A DNA stretch of 64,000 bases, taken from positions 558,001 to 622,000 of the forward strand of contig CAWJLE010000001.1 in the NCBI GenBank assembly GCA_963843645.1, read 5' to 3'. The DNA comes from CAWJLE01 sp963843645. GTDB lineage: Bacteria; Chloroflexota; Anaerolineae; DAOTYC01. The notes beneath the pieces were generated by a model. The model worked only from the letters and a program-made list of their open reading frames with translations. It searched no databases and was not told the origin of the DNA. Positions 7,415 to 16,741 of the stretch are shown in pieces (position 1 is the stretch's first letter; each line of letters opens with the position of its first letter). The translations under genes and the position numbers were made by a program.

Positions 7415-10400
7415 TCAGCCCTTGGATTCTTCCCCAAAGCTGTAGTCGAGTTTGGCGAGCTGATCGTACAGCCCCCACCGGTAGTTGACGTCCTCCTGGG
7501 CCAGCTTCAGCAACTTCTCGGCCTCAACCGGGTCGGAGTGGGTCAGCATCTTGAAGCGGTTCTCGCGGTACAGGTACTCGCTGACCGGGATGGTCGGCGC
7601 CTTGGAGTCGAGCGTCAGCGGGTTGAGACCGCGGGCGATGGCCTCCGGGTTGTACCGGTAGAGGATCCACTGGCCGGCCGCCACGGCAGCCTTCTGCTCG
7701 TCGTAGGCGGTGGTCATGTTGATGCCGTGCGCGATGCAGTGCGAGTAGGCGATGATGAGGCTGGGGCCGTTGTAGGCCTCGGCTTCGACGAACGCCTTCA
7801 CCGTCTGATTGTCGTTGGCACCCAGGGCAACCCTGGCCACGTAGACGTTCCCGTAGCTCATGGCCATCATGCCCAGGTCCTTCTTGGGCAGGCGCTTGCC
7901 GCCGGCAGCGAACTTGGCGACCGCCGCGCGCGGCGTCGACTTCGACATCTGACCGCCGGTGTTGGAATACACTTCGGTGTCGAGGACGAGGACGTTCACG
8001 TTGCGGCCGGAGGCCAGGACGTGATCCAATCCACCGTACCCGATGTCGTAGGCCCAACCGTCACCGCCGAGAATCCAGACGGAGCGCTTGACCAGAGCGT
8101 CGGAAACACTCAGCAGCTGCTTCGCCTCCGGATTGCCGGACGCGGCGAGCTTCTTCTTCAACTCGGCCAGACGCACTCGCTGCTCTGAGATGCCGGCCTC
8201 ATTCGACTGGTCAGCAGCCAGCATTGCGTCGGCCAGCTCGGCGCCCACTTCCGGCCTTGAGCTCGGCCAACAGCTCTCGGGCGAACTCGGTCTGCTTGTC
8301 GACTGTCAGCCGGAAGCCATAGCCGAACTCGGCGCTGTCTTCGAAGAGACTGTTGGACCAGGCCGGGCCGCGGCCATCGGCGTTTTTCGCCCACGGGGTG
8401 GTCGGCAGGTTGCCGCCGTAGATGGAGGAGCAGCCGGTTGCGTTGCTCATCACGGCACGGTCGCCGAACAACTGGCTGAGGAGCTTCAGGTACGGCGGTT
8501 TCGCCGCAGCCGGCGCAGGCGCCCGAGTACTCGAACAAAGGCCGCAGGAGCTGCGAGCCCTTGACGCTGGACACGTTCAGCTTCGACCGATCGTACTCCG
8601 GAAGGCCGAGGAAGAACTCGTAGTTCTCACGCTCGCGGGCCCGGTTCGGCAGTTGCTCGGCCATGTTGATCGCCTTGCGGCCGGCTTCCTGCTTGTTCTT
8701 GGCCGGGCACATGTGCACGCAGGCGCCGCAGCCGGTGCAATCCTCGGGGGCAACCTGGACGGTCCACTTCATCCCCGCGAACTCCTTGCCCTTGGCATCC
8801 ACGGACTTGAAGGAGGCCGGAGCGTTCTCCAGATACTTGGGCTCGTAGGCCTTCACGCGGATGCTGGCATGTGGGCACACGACAGAGCACTTGGCGCACT
8901 GGATGCAGACCGACGGATCCCACAGCGGGATATCCTGGGCGATGTTCCGCTTCTCATACTGCGTCGTGGCCGAAGGGAACGTGCCGTCCTCGGGCATCGC
9001 CGACACGGGGAGCAAGTCGCCCTTGCCGGCCATGATCGTGGCCGTCACGGTCTTGCACGAACTCGGGCGCATCGAGAGGCACGATCGGCGGGAGCTCGAT
9101 CTTGCTGGTGACTGCGGTCGGGACCTTCACCTCGAACAGGTGGGCCAGCGTGTGGTCCACTGCCGCGAAGTTCTTCTGGACGACTTCGGCGCCCTTCCTG
9201 CCATACGAGTGCTCGATCTCGCGCTTGATGGCGGCAACAGCCTCGTCGCGGGGCAGGATGCCCGAAATCGCGAAGAAACAGGCCTGCATGATGGTGTTGA
9301 TGCGGACGCCCATGCCCGTATCGCGAGCGACCTTGTAGGCGTCGATCACGTAGAGTTTCAGCTTCTTGTCGACGATGGACTGCTGGATCGGGATCGGCAG
9401 GTTGTCCCAGACTTCGTCCGGCCCGAATGGGCTATTGAGCAGGAAGGTTGCGCCGGGGGCGGCCTTCTCCAGCACGTCGTACTTCTCCAGGAAGACGAAC
9501 TGGTGGCAGGCGATGAAGTTGGCCTGGTTGATCAGGTATGGCTGGCGGATAGGCCGGGGGCCGAAGCGCAAGTGGGACACCGTCACGGCGCCGGCCTTCT
9601 TCGAATCGTAGACGAAGTAACCCTGCGCGTAGTTCGGCGTCTCAGAGCCGATGATACGGATGCTGTTGTGGTTCGCGCCCACCGTGCCGTCCGAGCCCAG
9701 GCCGTAGAACATGGCCCGCACGGTGTCTTTCGACTCGATGTCGAAGGACGGATCGTAGTCCAGGCTGGTGTGGGTCACGTCGTCGTTGATTCCGATCGTG
9801 AAGTGGTTCTTCGGCATGGTCTTGGTCATTTCGGCGAAGATGGCACTCACCATCGCCGGAGTGAACTCCTTGCTCGACAGGCCGTAGCGCCCACCGATGA
9901 CCTTCACGTTGCTGCGGCCCGCCTCGCTCAGCGCGGTGACGCAATCCAGGTACAGCGGCTCGCCGGCGCCGCCCGGCTCCTTGGTACGGTCCAATGCGGC
10001 GATGACCTTGACCGTCTTGGGCAGGGCGGCGGCGAAATGCGCCACGCTGAAGGGCCGATACAGGCGCACTTTGAGCACGCCGACCTTCTCGCCCTGCGTC
10101 AACAGGTACTCCACCGTCGCGTGCGTGGTTTCCGCACCGGAACCCATCAACACGATGACCCGCTCCGCATCCGGGGCGCCGTAATAGTCGAACAGCCTGT
10201 ACTGGCGTCCGGTCAGACGGGCAAACTTGTCCATGTACTTCTGGACGATGCCCGGGACGAGATCGTAATACTTATTGACAGTCTCGCGGCCCTGGAAGTA
10301 CACGTCCGGGTTCTGGCTGGTGCCGCGGATGAACGGATGTTCGGGGTTGAGACCACGCGCGCGATGCGCCCTGACCAGGTCGTCGTCGATCATCGCACGC

Positions 10401-10978
10401 AGGTCATCCCGGTCAGCTCTTCGATTTTCGTCAGCTCGTGGCTGGTCCGGAAACCATCGAAGAAGTGGACGAACGGTATCCGAGCCTCCAGCGTGGCAGC
10501 GTGGGAGATGAGCGCGCAGTCCATCACTTCCTGGACGGAGTTGCTGCAGAGGAGCGCCCACCCGGTGGACCGGGCCGCCATTACGTCGCTGTGGTCGCCG
10601 AAGATGGACAGCGCCTGCATGGCCAGGCTAGCGGGCCGAAACGTGGAACACCGCCGAGGTCAGCTCACCGGCGATCTTGAACATGGTCGGGATCATCAGC
10701 AGCAGGCCCTGGGAGGCCGTGAAGGTCGTGGTCAGCGACCCCGTCTGCAGTGCGCCGTGCGATGCCGCCGCAGCGCCGCCCTCGTGCTCCATCTCGACGA
10801 CGAGCGGGACGGTGCCCCAAATGTTCTTCTGTCCAGCCGCCGACCAGGCGTCAGCGTGTTCTCCCATCGGACTCGACGGAGTGATCGGATAGATCGCAAT
10901 CACTTCGCTAAGCTTATGAGCGACATACGCGGCCGCTTCGTTGGCGTCAATGGTAACCATTTGCCGTTTCTGGTTCAT
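7415..10978 (-). pseudogene. nifJ: Pyruvate:ferredoxin (flavodoxin) oxidoreductase, frame broken by five indels
   Basis: NifJ oxidises pyruvate with CoA to acetyl-CoA and CO2, passing electrons to ferredoxin. All domains are present in order: AIYPITPSSPMGEHAD at the N-terminus, two 4Fe-4S motifs (CIQCAKCSVVCP and CTGCGACVHMCP), the CAGCGE cluster ligand, and the thiamine-diphosphate segments GGDGWAYDIGYGGLDHV and DTEVYSNTGGQMSKS. Total length corresponds to about 1186 aa, typical of the family. The frame shifts near 10629 (+1), 10405 (-1), 9065 (+1), 8505 (+1) and 8250 (+1); restoring them gives an uninterrupted conserved protein. With all cofactor motifs intact, sequence error is likelier than decay. 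Its own promoter lies at 11085-11113. Confidence 0.93.
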
Positions 10979-11084
10979 TGAGCTTCTCCCCTTGTTGGAT
11001 TATGTCTACGCTGAATACACGGTTGGTTTGGGCGATAGACGCAAAAATGCGGAGTCTACCCGTCAGGTAACACTCCAATTGTGA

Positions 11085-11113
11085 AGTATACCGCACTAAG
11101 AGGAAATGGTCAA
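11085..11113 (-). promoter_or_regulatory. Promoter for nifJ
   Basis: On the minus strand TTGACC (11113-11108) and TATACT (11090-11085) are separated by 17 bp. The start lies about 105 bp downstream, preceded by GGGGAG. It is arranged back to back with the promoter at 11128-11155. Confidence 0.75.
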
Positions 11114-11127
11114 GACAAGCGACGCGT

Positions 11128-11155
11128 TCGACAACTGGAATTGGTCTGCTATAAT
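11128..11155 (+). promoter_or_regulatory. Promoter for the 67-aa protein
   Basis: TCGACA (11128-11133) and a perfect TATAAT (11150-11155) with a 16-bp spacer lie 75 bp before the ATG at 11231, divergent from the nifJ promoter. Confidence 0.7.
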
Positions 11156-11230
11156 AGTCTGTCAGCACGATCGGCGCGTGAGCCGGTCGCGTGAAGTTGC
11201 TGGAATGACGAACGACGTGGAGGTGTTTCC

Positions 11231-11434
11231 ATGAATTTGACGGCGGAAATCAAGACGGAGAAGGGCGAGGACGTGGGCACGCTGGTGCTCAATCCGAAGC
11301 AATTCAAGACGGGCAACGCCGGTTTCTTCGCGCAGGGCAAGCTGGTCATCGACGGCAAGCGGTACCAGGTGCAGTGCCAGGCGGTCCTGATCAAAGGGCA
11401 AGGCGACGCAGCGGAGCCGAGCAAAGAGGACTGA
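11231..11434 (+). CDS. Small conserved hypothetical protein (67 aa)
   Basis: A short protein beginning MNLTAEIKTEKGEDVGTLVL with a beta-rich pattern (alternating hydrophobics, several Gly turns) and an acidic C-terminus ending SKED. It has no signal peptide, membrane segment or metal motif. The ATG has GGAGG nearby upstream and its own promoter, and codon use matches the neighbours, so it looks like a real gene. Function is unknown; it stands alone between the divergent nifJ and the convergent VapBC pair. Confidence 0.7.
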   Translation: MNLTAEIKTEKGEDVGTLVLNPKQFKTGNAGFFAQGKLVIDGKRYQVQCQAVLIKGQGDAAEPSKED

Positions 11435-11456
11435 GGGGCCGCCGGCTGACACCCGG

Positions 11457-11906
11457 CTACGCCCATTGGTCGATGCTGAAGTCTTCCGAAAACGGGTTCA
11501 CAAAGCGGATGCCTTCGATAACTGAGCCAGAGGCAAAGTCTTCACTGAAGACCAGGGAGGTCTGGTTGAGGCGCGCCGATGCCCAGACTTGCGCATCCCA
11601 ATAACTGAACTGGTACGTCTGCGTTCCTCGAACTGCTTCCAAGACGGTGAGACCCGTCAGGTCTACTACCGTCCACGACTGAAGGTAGTTTCTAATCCGT
11701 TCGTAGGCTTCTTTCACCTCCATCGGAATGGCGATTTTCCGCGTCACCGCAATGAAGAACTCACTCAATACCTGCGTGCTGATCACACCAACTCCGGTCA
11801 TGGTCAGGCGATCCAGAACGTCCAATGCTCGTCCCTGCTTGTGTGGCTCCGAACGATCGTAAGCGTAAACCAGCACGTTGGTGTCGACGAAAATCCTACC
11901 GTTCAT
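11457..11906 (-). CDS. PIN-domain toxin (VapC family)
   Basis: A 149-aa PIN-domain ribonuclease. The acidic residues of the metal site are in place: Asp in IFVDTNVLVYAYD near the N-terminus, Glu in LSEFF, Asp in SYWDAQVWASA and the SEDF segment near the C-terminus. Such toxins cut tRNA or rRNA when the antitoxin is degraded. Its start overlaps the end of the upstream antitoxin gene by 11 bp, the usual coupled arrangement. The specific RNA target cannot be read from the sequence. Confidence 0.88.
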   Translation of the reverse strand: MNGRIFVDTNVLVYAYDRSEPHKQGRALDVLDRLTMTGVGVISTQVLSEFFIAVTRKIAIPMEVKEAYERIRNYLQSWTVVDLTGLTVLEAVRGTQTYQFSYWDAQVWASARLNQTSLVFSEDFASGSVIEGIRFVNPFSEDFSIDQWA

Positions 11907-12153
11907 GGAGTTCGTCTCGCCGCCAGGTGCGCTGCCCCTCTACGGGCCCTTGCTCAATGAGGCGCCCAATGAATGCTTTCTCCTCCTCCCAGGCTTTCAG
12001 GTCCCTGCGACTGGGACGGAACTGGCGTGTGTGACGATCGATTGCCTGGCGGATGATCTCTGCTTCGCTCTGGCCTGTTTCTTTGGACAACCGCTTGAGG
12101 ATCGTCTCCTGGTCAGGCTCGATGTATACCTGTTTACGAATTTTGTTCTTCAT
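11896..12153 (-). CDS. Ribbon-helix-helix antitoxin (VapB/CopG-like)
   Basis: An 85-aa protein starting MKNKIRKQVYIEPDQETILK, with a beta strand followed by two helices (LSKETGQSEAEIIRQAIDRH): the ribbon-helix-helix DNA-binding fold. The C-terminal Trp/Arg-rich part would wrap the toxin. The ATG at 12153 is chosen because GGAGGT lies 5 bp upstream; an in-frame ATG 12 codons earlier lacks such a site. It would neutralise the PIN toxin and repress the operon. A decayed relative of its 3' half lies at about 15222-15325. Confidence 0.85.
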   Translation of the reverse strand: MKNKIRKQVYIEPDQETILKRLSKETGQSEAEIIRQAIDRHTRQFRPSRRDLKAWEEEKAFIGRLIEQGPVEGQRTWRRDELHER

Positions 12154-12239
12154 AGCAGACCTCCGGATATACATCGCATTATACATCATGTGACGGCGTA
12201 GAGCAAGTCCTTAATCCGCTTAGTTGCCTGCCATGGCCT

Positions 12240-12345
12240 CACCGCACCTTCACGAGCAGGCCGGCGACGAGGGCGAGGGCGGTGACGGGGACGAGCACCC
12301 AGAACGCGGCGGGCCAGCTTCCCGTCGCGCCCACGATCGCGCCCA
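12240..12345 (-). pseudogene. MFS transporter 3'-end fragment (duplicate)
   Basis: Bases 12243-12345 are identical to 15416-15518, the last 103 bp of the MFS transporter gene. In the transporter frame they encode the same ATGSWPAAFWVLVPVT segment, and a TGA (12240-12242) closes the frame exactly where the intact gene has TAG. No promoter or upstream coding part remains. The rest of 12154-12444 contains no convincing gene. Confidence 0.85.
12243..12345. repeat. 103-bp direct repeat, copy A
   Basis: Perfect identity with 15416-15518 at a distance of 3173 bp. Together the two copies bracket the glycosyltransferase gene and flanking DNA. Confidence 0.9.
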
Positions 12346-12444
12346 CACGATCCAGCGGAATTGCCAGTGGGCATACGCCCGGCAATGGCAAGAATTACTG
12401 CCCAGAAGCCAACTGCCCTTAACCGCGTTCCGGCTATCGCCGAT

Positions 12445-15009
12445 TCATGGTAAAGCAACAGCTCGGTCCTCCGGAACCTTGCCGTCGGCCAGCGTCACCG
12501 CCAACCGTTGGCCCGTCGCCGGTTGGTACAGACCCAGACGGAAGCCAGTTGCCGCCGCGGTCCGATTGTCCGTGAACTCCAACGAATGCTGATCGCGTAC
12601 GATTTCACCCACGCGCCACAGGTTCGTCGGATAGAAACCCGTCACGGGCTCGCCATCTTGCTGGGCCAACAGTTGCCCATCTTTGTCCACCACATGCAAG
12701 AATACTTTATAGCTCTCCTCAACCGGTGCCACGCACTGCCAGAACGCCGTGAATTCCAGCCGTTGACCCGGCTTCGTCCCACCAGATACTGTGTAGCCAA
12801 GAAAACGGATTCGCCCGCCCAGGGTCGCTCCAATCTCATGCTCCATGTCCAGATCGTCCACGCGCAACCTCAAGTCCCGCGCCATCTCGATCGGGCCCAG
12901 AAGCAGGCTCCCGCCGCCCATCGGCGACCACTCGGTGCCGACCTTCTCCATGACCAATACCTGCACCTGATATGACCCGGGTGGAGTGCCTGGGTACACC
13001 TTCAAGAGGTGCTCGTCAGGAAATATTAAATCGCCACGCCAGGCACGCTGTCTTTCGCAGATCTGGCTACCCCACGGCACAGAATCTGTCGCCGATGCCC
13101 AGACCGTGCTCACTCCATTTACCAGCTTTAGTACCAGGCTCGCTGCTTGTGCGCATGGATCGCGCACCTGCCAGTACAGTGTCACCGGCAAGATTCGCTC
13201 ACCTTGTGGTGAAATCTCCATCGGATACAACCGGTATCCCTTCAGCCTAACCTGTCCTGGAAACTCAGACTCGATGGACGTCGTCTGAGGCGGCAAACTG
13301 AGGAACATCTCCGGGCGAACTCGGTAGATCGAGGCGTATTTGATTCCGCTTAGCCAGACAGAGAGCGTGGAGTCAGTCGCAGCGAAGAGGTCGCCAAATG
13401 CGCGCGGGACGCTCTTTCCCCTCTGCTGCTCTTTGACAGTCGTAACGACGTAATCGAGCTGGGCCCAGGGGTAGTCATTTCTTTGCGGCTCCGGTGGGAA
13501 GGGATACACCGTGTATGGTTCATCGTTGAGAACGGCTGCCAGCGCTCCACCGATGCGTGCTCCTTTTCCATCGGTAGCTGAATTAAGGTACCCCATGACC
13601 TGGTCGAGGCCCTCGCCCCACCCGACCAACAAGGTATTAACCGCGCTCGCACCCCCTCCAAGCATTGGATTGTAATACGTCAAGTAATATGGGTAGTAAC
13701 TCAGACACAACGCCCCGGTAGCGAGCATCGTCACAGCACCAAGCCCGACCGCCGTGCGGAACACGCGCGCAGACGCCCACGATGGCAGCCATCGGCGGCG
13801 CACTGCGCCCAACAACGCGACCCACCCCAGAGCTGCCAGACCGTCGAGCGCCAACAACGACGGCAGAGCATAGCGGTCGAACTTCTTGGCGCCCAGTGTT
13901 AGCACGACTATGCATGATGCCGTCAGCCCCCACAGGGCGAGCGCCAAGGGCAACGGGCTCTCCGCAGACCGGCGCGCGCTTTTCCACCACGCCGGCAGAA
14001 ATGCCAGGCTGATGGCCGCTCCGACTAGAGTCAGTGGCGCACCCCGAAACAACAGCGCCGTCGGGTAAAACAAGAGCCCTGGGTCAGCGACTGCCCGGCC
14101 CCAAAAAAAGTTGCCGCTATCGTGGGGCAAAGCCGCGTACGCACTCGCTGTGTTGTACACCGCCTGAATTGCCCCCAATGGATCAGTCCACATTGCAGGC
14201 CAGAGGGCGAACGTCGTCAACCCCATCGCGCCCACCATGACTGCCAGGCCCGCCACGACCCGGTTCCATCGGCGAGACTCTGGTGGAAGCGCCATGGTGC
14301 TGAGCAGCGCTGCTACCATTGCCAGCACCGGCAACACGATCGATGGCGATTTTGACAGAAAGGCCAGACCTGCCCCTGCGCCGGCCGCGACGTACCAACG
14401 CCATCGACCGGAGGCAAGGGCTTCCACAAGGCACAGAACTGACAGCAAAGCAAAAACTGCGTTCAGCGCATCATGATGCAACACCCTTGACAGTGCTACA
14501 AAGAACGGATCGAGTGCCAGGAACAGCGCAGCCACCAGGGCCGTCGGCGCCCCCACCCGTCGGTGTAAGAGCAAATATGCGGCGACCACTGCAAGAGCCG
14601 TCAGCAGAATCGTTGGCCGCCGAGCGGCAGCCAGCAAATCCATGGTCGGGTGGTACGCCTGCACCAGAGGAACGCCCGCTACCTCGAGGCCGGTCTTGCC
14701 CCAGGATAATGAGGGCAGATAGTAGCCAGCAATCCCGATCGCCCCGGTCCACCGCGTAGTCACACCCGGATGAACGGGAGTCAAGACCAAGTCCTGTGTC
14801 CCTGCCCAGTCGCTTCGGCTGACGGCATCCAGAAACTGAACAGACCGATTCAGCCAATTCCTTTCGTCTGTGGTCGAAAACACCTCAAGGCCAAACCATC
14901 GGGGGAGAAGAGCGACTAAGAATATGGCAACAACGGCGAGCAACTCACGATTTCTTCGCCAGGAAGAGATTTTGGTTACCCGCAACAAATCCACCCCCTC
15001 TGCTTTCAT
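12445..15009 (-). CDS. GT-C membrane glycosyltransferase (family 39-like) with C-terminal extracytoplasmic domain
   Basis: A polytopic protein of about 854 aa. Around ten hydrophobic segments fill the first 460 residues, and the first loop has FSTTDERNW, matching the acidic catalytic loop of dolichyl- or polyprenyl-phosphate-dependent transferases. The second loop carries SRVLHHDALN. The last 350 residues form beta-rich repeats seen in many Chloroflexota GT-C proteins (RLKGYRLYPMEI and GRIRFLGYTV segments). It probably moves a sugar from a lipid carrier onto an exported acceptor. ATG 15009 is taken as start; TTG 15018 is possible. It lies inside a 3.2-kb segment bounded by 103-bp repeats. Confidence 0.82.
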   Translation of the reverse strand: MKAEGVDLLRVTKISSWRRNRELLAVVAIFLVALLPRWFGLEVFSTTDERNWLNRSVQFLDAVSRSDWAGTQDLVLTPVHPGVTTRWTGAIGIAGYYLPSLSWGKTGLEVAGVPLVQAYHPTMDLLAAARRPTILLTALAVVAAYLLLHRRVGAPTALVAALFLALDPFFVALSRVLHHDALNAVFALLSVLCLVEALASGRWRWYVAAGAGAGLAFLSKSPSIVLPVLAMVAALLSTMALPPESRRWNRVVAGLAVMVGAMGLTTFALWPAMWTDPLGAIQAVYNTASAYAALPHDSGNFFWGRAVADPGLLFYPTALLFRGAPLTLVGAAISLAFLPAWWKSARRSAESPLPLALALWGLTASCIVVLTLGAKKFDRYALPSLLALDGLAALGWVALLGAVRRRWLPSWASARVFRTAVGLGAVTMLATGALCLSYYPYYLTYYNPMLGGGASAVNTLLVGWGEGLDQVMGYLNSATDGKGARIGGALAAVLNDEPYTVYPFPPEPQRNDYPWAQLDYVVTTVKEQQRGKSVPRAFGDLFAATDSTLSVWLSGIKYASIYRVRPEMFLSLPPQTTSIESEFPGQVRLKGYRLYPMEISPQGERILPVTLYWQVRDPCAQAASLVLKLVNGVSTVWASATDSVPWGSQICERQRAWRGDLIFPDEHLLKVYPGTPPGSYQVQVLVMEKVGTEWSPMGGGSLLLGPIEMARDLRLRVDDLDMEHEIGATLGGRIRFLGYTVSGGTKPGQRLEFTAFWQCVAPVEESYKVFLHVVDKDGQLLAQQDGEPVTGFYPTNLWRVGEIVRDQHSLEFTDNRTAAATGFRLGLYQPATGQRLAVTLADGKVPEDRAVALP

Positions 15010-15411
15010 CAGCGGCAAACACCTAGTTGTCTTTGCTCACCGAAGACTTTTCCGGGTCTGCTCCTCATGCTGCAGGCTCCCCAACTGAAAGACCATTTCG
15101 ATTAGGCGAAACTCCACCAGACCCTCAGTCGAGATCGGGGCAGCTCTGCCACAGGCTTACGTCGCCAATCAACAGCCCTTGCGCGGTCAAGATACATTTC
15201 GATGAGTAGCAAGAAAAAAACGGATTCTCCCGATGCCAGGTACGCTGCCCTCTACCCGCCCCAAGTCAATCGACCGCCCAATGGCCCCATTGGCGCATAA
15301 CGCCGTTCCCAGGCTCTCGGCTCACCACGATTAGGAAAGTAGGCATGCGCAATGTACATCACAAAATGGTGGAGGGCAAACCCTCAGTCAGCCTGCCTGC
15401 CTCGCGTGAAA
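15010..15411. other. Intergenic remnant region
   Basis: No intact gene is visible in these 400 bp. Positions about 15222-15325 resemble 11910-12005, the 3' part of the VapB-like antitoxin gene, including shared blocks CGCTGCC, TCTAC, TCAAT and CGCCCAATG in the same order, but with many changes and gaps. It looks like a decayed duplicate of the antitoxin gene next to the second MFS 3' end. Confidence 0.5.
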
Positions 15412-16614
15412 CTATCGCACCTTCACGAGCAGGCCGGCGACGAGGGCGAGGGCGGTGACGGGGACGAGCACCCAGAACGCGGCGGGCCAGCTTCCCGTCG
15501 CGCCCACGATCGCGCCCATCACGAACGGCCCGAGCAGCATGCCGGCATTCTGCCCGACCTGGACGACCGCCATGGCCATCCCGCTCAACCGCTCGTCTCC
15601 AACCACCTCCGTCGCGGCCGCAAACGTAGCCGGCGCCACGAATCCGCTGACGATGCCGTATACGACCAACACCGCGACGAACCCGCCCCCGCTCAACATG
15701 TAAACCAATGGCCAGATCGGCAACGACAGCAGCATGGACGCCGCGATGACCCATCGTCGCGAGCCGACGGCGTCAGAGAGCACGCCTCCGAGCGGACACG
15801 AGACGATGTTGATCATCATCACCAGGCTGGCCAGGAACGACGCCTGGGCGAGGGAGAGGCCCCGCACGTCGTGCAGGAACGTCGGCGTCCAGGTCGTGAA
15901 GCCGATGATCGCGAAGTCGAAACAAGCGAATTCCAGGGCCAGAAGCCACAGGTTACGGTTGCGGAGCACCCTGCGCAGGTCGGCCGTGGTCGTGGGCGCG
16001 ACGGGAGGCCGCGGCGCTGCCGATGCGGCGTCGGTCGTCTGGGTCGAAGGCCGCCTGATGAACGCGAGGTACAGCACGCCGGCCACGACCGCCCACGCAG
16101 CGCCAAACCACCAAACGCGCGTCCAGTTGGACGCCCCGGCCAACAGCGGCGCCACCACGAGCATGATCGACGAGCCCAGCGGGACCCAGATGGACCAGAT
16201 GCCCATCGGCATTCCGCGCTCCGCAGGCTTGAACCACATGGCAATCACGGCCGGCGCCAGCACCGCCGTCAGGCTCGTGCCCACACCCTCGAGGACGCGG
16301 GACGCGAGCAGCGTGCCGATGTTCCCACTCAGCGCGCCGATGATGGCGCCGACCAGGACCGCCCCGACCGCCAGCAGCCCGGTGAGGCGGAAGCCCAGCT
16401 TCTGGAAGATGAAGCCCGACGGCAGCGCCAGAATGAGGCCGGTGAACGCAAAGACCGACATCAGTAAGCCGGCCTCTCCAGTCGACAGCCGAAACGCAGC
16501 CATCAAGATGGGCATCACCGGTGGCACTTTGAACTGGTTCAGGGGCGCGGCCACGCTGAAGAATACCAGCACCGCCAAGACGAGCCACGCAGTGCGGCGA
16601 AGAGAGTTTTGCAT
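15412..16614 (-). CDS. Major facilitator superfamily transporter
   Basis: A 400-aa permease with 12 predicted membrane helices and a central cytoplasmic loop around RRPSTQTTDAASAAPRPP. The loop between helices 2 and 3 has GFIFQKLGFRLTG and the matching site in the second half has GGVLSDAVGSRRW, both MFS signature remnants. The chosen start is ATG 16614 (MQNSLRRTAWLV), with AAGG nearby upstream. Substrate is unknown. It sits 127 bp downstream of a LacI regulator in the same direction and opposite an RraA-type gene, so an organic acid or sugar-acid substrate is a reasonable guess. Its last 103 bp are duplicated at 12243-12345. Confidence 0.88.
   Translation of the reverse strand: MQNSLRRTAWLVLAVLVFFSVAAPLNQFKVPPVMPILMAAFRLSTGEAGLLMSVFAFTGLILALPSGFIFQKLGFRLTGLLAVGAVLVGAIIGALSGNIGTLLASRVLEGVGTSLTAVLAPAVIAMWFKPAERGMPMGIWSIWVPLGSSIMLVVAPLLAGASNWTRVWWFGAAWAVVAGVLYLAFIRRPSTQTTDAASAAPRPPVAPTTTADLRRVLRNRNLWLLALEFACFDFAIIGFTTWTPTFLHDVRGLSLAQASFLASLVMMINIVSCPLGGVLSDAVGSRRWVIAASMLLSLPIWPLVYMLSGGGFVAVLVVYGIVSGFVAPATFAAATEVVGDERLSGMAMAVVQVGQNAGMLLGPFVMGAIVGATGSWPAAFWVLVPVTALALVAGLLVKVR
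15416..15518. repeat. 103-bp direct repeat, copy B
   Basis: Identical to 12243-12345. This copy is the original context, the 3' end of the MFS gene just inside its stop codon. Confidence 0.9.
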
Positions 16615-16641
16615 TGCCCTTACCTTCCTCGTGAGCATGAT

Positions 16642-16655
16642 TAGACTTCCGAAGT
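16642..16655. repeat. Half copy of the CTTCCGAAG palindrome
   Basis: The left arm AGACTTCCGAAGTG stands without its right arm in the leader of the MFS gene, between it and the LacI gene. Confidence 0.55.
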
Positions 16656-16741
16656 GTTGAACACCTGCCGTAACAACACAACGCACCGGCGTCGTTGCGG
16701 TGTCGGCACGACGCCGGTAGTCTCTGGCATAGAAATGACGA

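Noticed and set aside
12186..12458. Minus-strand 90-codon gene
   Set aside because: It reads the duplicated MFS fragment in the wrong frame.
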